Positions 60,035-64,000 of a stretch of DNA of 64,000 bases are shown here, piece by piece. Positions within the stretch are counted from its first letter, which is position 1, and every line of letters starts with the position of its first letter. The notes beneath the pieces were generated by a model. That model was not told where the DNA came from, made no database searches, and worked only from the letters and a program-made list of their open reading frames with translations. The position numbers and the translations under genes are program-made. Source of the stretch: Nonomuraea montanisoli (GTDB taxonomy: Bacteria > Actinomycetota > Actinomycetes > Streptosporangiales > Streptosporangiaceae); assembly GCF_013363975.1 (NCBI RefSeq), contig NZ_JABWGN010000010.1, positions 310,001 through 374,000 on the forward strand, read 5' to 3'.

Positions 60035-60409
60035 ATGACAACCGACCAAGAGACCGAACGCAACCGCCGGCTCGTGACCGACGGCTTCGAGCGCTTCGCC
60101 CGGGGCGACATCGGCGTCCTGCGGACGCTGCTGCACGAGGACTTCGTCGAGCACAGCCCCGGCAACCCGTCCGGCCGGGACGCCTTCGTCGACTTCATCA
60201 CGCGCGCGCCGGTGGCCAGTGCCCGGCTGGAGCTCAAGCGGGTCGTCGCCGACGGGCCGTACGTCGTCATGCACTACCTCATGACCGAGTCCGGCGGCCA
60301 GGCCACCGCCGTCGTGGACATCTGGCGGCTGGAGGACGGGCTGATCGTCGAGCATTGGGACGTGGTCCAGCCCGTGGCCGACGCGGATCAGGAATGCAGG
60401 CCGCGATAA
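60035..60409 (+). CDS. SnoaL-like polyketide-cyclase-fold protein
   Basis: A 124-residue SnoaL-fold protein (LVTDGFERFARGDIGVLRTLLHEDFVEHSPGNPSGRDAFVDFI; DIWRLEDGLIVEHWDVVQPV). Ligand or reaction unknown; the fold occurs in many isomerase- and cyclase-like enzymes. ATG at 60035. Confidence 0.83.
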   Translation: MTTDQETERNRRLVTDGFERFARGDIGVLRTLLHEDFVEHSPGNPSGRDAFVDFITRAPVASARLELKRVVADGPYVVMHYLMTESGGQATAVVDIWRLEDGLIVEHWDVVQPVADADQECRPR

Positions 60410-60801
60410 GGCCGCAATGTGAGCTTTGTCACTGAATGAAATAGGTCCTCCGCAAAACGACGCACAATCCGGACATCAGCCTTCGGCGCCGGCGCATGAG
60501 ATCACCCGCTCGACGAGCGGTAGAGCGAGGCGTCCACTCGCACATCCCACACTCTTTACGGTCACCTGTCGAGCTTTATGAAACCGCGTTTTTCCTTGAA
60601 TGGTCAACGAGTCGCGCACGGCGCTCGACCGGCGACTTGCCCCCGCAGTTGTTATCGTCCTAACATCTCGTGGCGCAAGGATTTAGGAGCGCCTACCGGC
60701 ATCCGGTCCCTGCGTTTTTCTCCGTATGGCGAGGCGCGCACCAATAGCGCCTCGCCACACCGAAACCGCTGATCGCGGCAGAGATACAAGGAGGTATCAC
60801 C
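60410..60801. other. Promoter region of the SSI gene, no gene seen
   Basis: About 390 bases, noticeably AT-richer than average. It has one hairpin (60728-60756) and otherwise nothing recognisable. A 64-codon frame at 60578 has no family-like features. Confidence 0.6.
60728..60756. promoter_or_regulatory. Hairpin in the SSI leader
   Basis: GGCGAGGCGC and GCGCCTCGCC form a ten-pair stem with a nine-base loop, 45 bases before the SSI start. It could be an attenuator or RNA-stability element. Confidence 0.55.
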
Positions 60802-61236
60802 ATGCGATCGCAGCGAAACTCCGACCGTCGCGGGGCCTGGCTCGCCACGGCCGCCCTGGCCGGAATGGTGCCGCTGTTCGCCGCCGGCCCCGCCCTGGCG
60901 ACCACCTCGACCGCGCCCGACCCCGTCGGCGTCTACGTTCTCCGAGTCACCCCCGTGACCGGCGGGGATCCCGCGCCCGTCCCGGCCGCCACCCTGCTGT
61001 GCGGCCCGGACGGAGGCGCGCACGCCAACCCGACGCCGGCCTGCGACCAGCTCCGTCGCGCGAACGGCGCGGTGGAGCGCATCCCCGAGGACCCCGGCAT
61101 GTGCACCAGGGAATACGCCCCCGTGCGCGTGACCGCCACCGGCGTCTGGAACAGGCAGTTCCACGAATTCGCCCGGACGTATCCGAACCTCTGCACGGCG
61201 GTGCGGGCCACCGGAGGCGTCCTCTTCGCCTCCTGA
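60802..61236 (+). CDS. Secreted subtilisin inhibitor-like protein (SSI family)
   Basis: A 144-residue SSI-family protease inhibitor with a signal peptide (AALAGMVPLFAAGPALA). The two SSI disulphides are in register: Cys67-Cys81 in CGPDGGAHANPTPAC and Cys101-Cys131. The reactive site lies just after Cys101 (CTREYAPV): by position, P1 is Arg103 and P1' Glu104, where the Streptomyces SSI prototype has Met-Val. This should favour trypsin-like proteases. GGAGG-like site before the ATG at 60802. Confidence 0.92.
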   Translation: MRSQRNSDRRGAWLATAALAGMVPLFAAGPALATTSTAPDPVGVYVLRVTPVTGGDPAPVPAATLLCGPDGGAHANPTPACDQLRRANGAVERIPEDPGMCTREYAPVRVTATGVWNRQFHEFARTYPNLCTAVRATGGVLFAS

Positions 61237-61417
61237 TCCCCGGTCCTTTCGTGAACACGGGGCATCCCGATCCTCATTCTCACATGGCCGTCACGTGAAC
61301 AGCAGATTAGCGCGCGCCTGCGAGAATAGGACCTCCCGGGATGCCCCGGAACAACGATGCCCACAATTCGCCGTGGGGACTCCGAAACGTTTCCCGATCG
61401 AGGAGAAGGATATATTC

Positions 61418-61873
61418 ATGTTCAAGCACCTGGCCGTCGCGGCCATTTTCGCGGCCATCACGGTCCTGCCGGCCACGACCGCGCAGGCCGCAACGCAGGC
61501 GCAGCCCAAGGCCCGTCATTCCCAGGAAATGATCGGCTATGAAAAGTCGGGCGGGTTCGCCGGAATTCAGCGAAGCATTTCGATCGACCGGGACGGCCAG
61601 GCGCGGGCCGCCTCCGCCGCGGTCACCGCCGACTTCCAGCTCACGGCCGACGAGCTCAGCCTGCTGCGGCGCAGGCTCGGCGCCATCTCCACGTGGAACT
61701 CCTCCACGGACGGCTGCGACGTCGCGGACCACTTCACCTACACCCTGCGCTACCGGGGGCACCACGCCGTCCGCTGCCACACGCTGCCCCGTGACTGGGA
61801 GCCCGCCGTCGCGCAGCTCGACCAGATCATCGACCGCCACCTGGCGAAGAGCAGCCCCACGACGCACAGCTGA
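61418..61873 (+). CDS. Secreted emfourin-like metalloprotease inhibitor
   Basis: A 151-residue secreted protein: signal peptide MFKHLAVAAIFAAITVLPA with AQA cleavage region, then an emfourin/protealysin-inhibitor-like domain (IGYEKSGGFAGIQRSISIDRDG; LTADELSLLRRRLGAI; HFTYTLRYRGHHAVRCHTLP). Emfourins block thermolysin-like (M4) proteases. The pair Cys in DGC and VRC could form a disulphide, in contrast with the Cys-free cytoplasmic form. ATG at 61418 has AGGAGAAGGA. It is next to the SSI gene; together they may protect against two protease classes. Confidence 0.8.
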   Translation: MFKHLAVAAIFAAITVLPATTAQAATQAQPKARHSQEMIGYEKSGGFAGIQRSISIDRDGQARAASAAVTADFQLTADELSLLRRRLGAISTWNSSTDGCDVADHFTYTLRYRGHHAVRCHTLPRDWEPAVAQLDQIIDRHLAKSSPTTHS

Positions 61874-61887
61874 TCCACCGCGCCGCC

Positions 61888-61919
61888 GCCAGTCGCTGGT
61901 AGGGCCAGTCGCTGGTAGG
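61888..61919. repeat. 16-bp tandem duplication
   Basis: GCCAGTCGCTGGTAGG occurs twice in direct succession (61888-61903 and 61904-61919), just after the emfourin-like gene. Confidence 0.85.
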
Positions 61920-62090
61920 ACGGCCACGGTCGGGACGGCCTGGGCGAGACTGGCCGGAGGGGTGCCAGAGCTCGCCGATCGGGGGGCCGTCCCGCCCGTC
62001 GTCCGCTCCTGACCGGCGGGGTTGACCTTGACACTGGCGACAAGGTCTACGCTCGGGCCGCTCGACACCACCCGAGGAACGGAAACCCCC

Positions 62091-62483
62091 ATGAGCGCAG
62101 ACCGCCAGTCCCTGCTCGACCACGACCAGCGCTTCTTCGAGGCGCTGACCGCCGCGGACGCGAAGGTCCTGGACGGCCTCCTCACGGACGACTTCGTCCT
62201 GGTGAGCGTGGACGACGGCGCCGTCGTGGGCCGTGACGTCCTCCTCGACGCCATCTCCTCCGGCGCCGTGCAGTTCCCGGCGATCGAGTCGTTCCCGGAG
62301 GAGGCTGTCGTGCGCCGCGTGGGGGACGTCGGGATCGTGGTGGGGCGTACCGGCATGAACTTCACTCAGCCCGACGGGACGGCCTTCAGCGCCGGCAGCC
62401 GCTACACGCACGTCTACGTGGCCGATTCCCCCGGCACCTGGCGCCTCACCTCCGCCCAGGGCACCACCATCAAGGCCGCCTGA
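62091..62483 (+). CDS. SnoaL/DUF4440-like NTF2-fold protein
   Basis: A 130-residue NTF2-fold protein (LLDHDQRFFEALTAADAKVLDGLLTDDFVLVSVDDGAVVGRDVLLDAI; YTHVYVADSPGTWRLTSAQGTTI), DUF4440-like. Ligand unknown. ATG at 62091. It is the third stand-alone NTF2-like protein in the last 7 kb. Confidence 0.82.
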   Translation: MSADRQSLLDHDQRFFEALTAADAKVLDGLLTDDFVLVSVDDGAVVGRDVLLDAISSGAVQFPAIESFPEEAVVRRVGDVGIVVGRTGMNFTQPDGTAFSAGSRYTHVYVADSPGTWRLTSAQGTTIKAA

Positions 62484-62535
62484 GCCGTCGGGACCCCCGG
62501 CGGGAGGTGGCCGGCCCCCCGGCATAATCAGCCGC

Positions 62536-64000
62536 ATGCGGTTCGGAATCCTCGGCCAGACCCGGGCGTGGCACGACGACGGGACCGAGGTTTCCCTGGG
62601 CGGCCCGGCGCGGCGGGCGCTGCTGGCTCTGCTGCTGATCCGTCCCGGCGAGGCGGTCCCCGCCGAGCGGCTCGCCGACGAGATCGACCCGAACGCGGGC
62701 ACGTCGGCTCACGCGCTGCACTCCCAGGTGTCCCGGCTGCGCTCGGCCGTGGGCGACGGAGCGGCGATCGAACGGGCCGCGACGGGCTACCGGATCGTGG
62801 TCCGGGACGACGACGACGTGGACGGCTACCGGTTCGAGCGGCTGGCCGCCGAGGGCCGGTCCGCGCTGCGCGAGGGCGACCCCGGCCGCGCGGTCACGCT
62901 GCTGCGCGAGGCGCTGGAGCTGTGGCGGGGACCGGCGCTGGCCGACCTCGCCGAGAGCCCGACGGCCCAGGCCGCCGCCGCGCGGCTGGAGGAGCGGCGG
63001 CTCGGGGCGGTCGAGGACCGGATCGAGGGCGAGCTGCGCCTGGGTGGGCACCGGTCGGTCGTGCCGGAGCTGCGCGAGCTGGTCGGCCGCCATCCGCTGC
63101 GCGAACGGCTGGCGGCGCTGCTCATGCGGGCGCTGTTCGCCGAGGACGGGCAGGCTGCGGCGCTGGAGGTGTTCGAGGAGACCCGGCGGCACCTGGCCGA
63201 GGAGCTGGGCGCCGACCCCTCGGCCGAGCTGGCCGGGCTGCACCGGGAGGCGTTGAGCGCGCCCCGGCCCGCCTCGCCCGCCGCCCCGCCGGCCCAGCTC
63301 ACGAGCTTCGTCGGCCGTGCCGCGGAGGTGAGCGAGGTCGCCGGGCTGCTGCGCGTGGCCCGGCTGGTCACGCTGATCGGCCCCGGCGGTGTGGGCAAGA
63401 CCCGGCTGTCCGTCGAGGTCGCCGCGGTCGCCGACGACACCGTGTGCTTCGTGGAACTGGCCGCGCTGCGCGACGGCCTCGACCTGCCGCGGGCGGTGCT
63501 GGCCGCGCTCGGCCTGCGCGAGAACGGGCTGGTCATCGAGGGCGACGGGCAGGGCCCGGTCGAACGCCTCAGCTCGGCGCTGTCGGACCGGGTGCTCCTG
63601 CTCGTCCTGGACAACTGCGAGCACGTCGTCGAGGAGGCCGCCGCGCTGGCGGCCCGGCTGCTGGCGACCTGTCCACGGCTGCGGGTCCTGGCCACGAGCC
63701 GCGAGCCGCTCGGCGTCATCGGCGAGAACCTCTGGCAGGTGCGCGGCCTCGACGGCGACGCGGCCGTGCGGCTCTTCACCGACCGCGCCACGGCCGTGCG
63801 ACGCGGGTTCACCGCCGATCCGCGGACGGTACGGCGGATCTGCGCGGCGCTCGACGACCTGCCGCTGGCCATCGAGCTGGCGGCGGCGCGGCTGCGCACC
63901 CTGGACGTCGAGGACCTCGCGGGACGGCTGGACGACCGGCTCGGCGTGGCGGCGCGCGGCAGCCGCACGGCCGCCGGGCGGCACCGGACGCTGCGCTCGG
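62536..64000 (+). CDS. SARP/AfsR-type regulator with NB-ARC-like ATPase domain (5' part)
   Basis: At least 488 residues, cut by the window edge. Residues 1-95 are an OmpR-type winged helix (RFGILGQTRAWHDDGTEVSLGGPARRALLALLLI), 96-245 the BTAD domain (ALRLGDPGRAV-like; LRERLAALLMRALFAEDGQAAALEVFEETRRHLAEELGADPSAEL), and from 255 an NB-ARC ATPase (Walker A LIGPGGVGKTRL; Walker B VLLLVLDNCEHV; ATSREPLG). AfsR-like proteins activate secondary-metabolite genes. ATG at 62536. The 3' end and any TPR region lie outside the window. Confidence 0.92.
   Translation, partial: MRFGILGQTRAWHDDGTEVSLGGPARRALLALLLIRPGEAVPAERLADEIDPNAGTSAHALHSQVSRLRSAVGDGAAIERAATGYRIVVRDDDDVDGYRFERLAAEGRSALREGDPGRAVTLLREALELWRGPALADLAESPTAQAAAARLEERRLGAVEDRIEGELRLGGHRSVVPELRELVGRHPLRERLAALLMRALFAEDGQAAALEVFEETRRHLAEELGADPSAELAGLHREALSAPRPASPAAPPAQLTSFVGRAAEVSEVAGLLRVARLVTLIGPGGVGKTRLSVEVAAVADDTVCFVELAALRDGLDLPRAVLAALGLRENGLVIEGDGQGPVERLSSALSDRVLLLVLDNCEHVVEEAAALAARLLATCPRLRVLATSREPLGVIGENLWQVRGLDGDAAVRLFTDRATAVRRGFTADPRTVRRICAALDDLPLAIELAAARLRTLDVEDLAGRLDDRLGVAARGSRTAAGRHRTLRS

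Overview
The window is very GC-rich, dense, uses GTG and TTG starts often, and joins genes by 1-, 4- or 8-base overlaps. Gene content (KstR-controlled sterol genes, F420-type enzymes, SARP, SSI, FadR, DUF1702 and XRE/HATPase families) points to a filamentous actinobacterium, probably of the Streptosporangiales (Nonomuraea/Actinomadura-like). No rRNA, tRNA, CRISPR array or intact insertion sequence was seen.

1-7.8 kb: an SppA protease, a glycine-betaine-type ABC importer operon with a trailing flavin reductase, and a sigma-like protein carrying a long disordered tail and a membrane anchor. 7.9-19.7 kb: a sterol side-chain degradation locus. A minus-strand operon (fadD, two fadE, chsH2, chsH1, ltp2) has the gene order of the mycobacterial igr operon and faces a kstR homologue. 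A fadA5 thiolase lies nearby, behind an AraC regulator, a quinone-oxidoreductase-like gene and an ECF sigma gene. KstR-type palindromes (TnnAACnnGTTnnA) precede fadA5, a CYP124/125-like P450 (32.7 kb), a PPOX/ferredoxin/alcohol dehydrogenase operon (46.7 kb) and, unexpectedly, the gap between gmd and a glycosyltransferase cluster (41.6 kb).

20-32.2 kb: an MBL hydrolase, a FadR-type GntR regulator, a YqeB-like protein, a LigD-phosphoesterase protein with a dead ligase domain, a GNAT, and a complete non-phosphorylative L-fucose-type catabolic operon with its ABC importer. The GntR operator palindrome recurs upstream of that operon. 32.7-41.6 kb: the P450, small regulator/enzyme pairs with visible operators, a DUF559 protein whose frame runs into a tetR gene, and gmd. 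41.8-48.5 kb: a glycosyltransferase/methyltransferase/prenyltransferase-like/DUF1702 set and the PPOX operon.

48.8-54 kb: the most unusual region. XRE regulator, HATPase, a 93-residue unknown, a radical SAM protein ending in eight regularly spaced Cys-x-Pro units, and a PIMT-like methyltransferase. This looks like a peptide-modifying system without an obvious separate precursor. 54.5-64 kb: small enzymes and regulators, two adjacent secreted protease inhibitors (SSI and emfourin-like), and the start of a SARP/AfsR-type regulator cut by the window edge.
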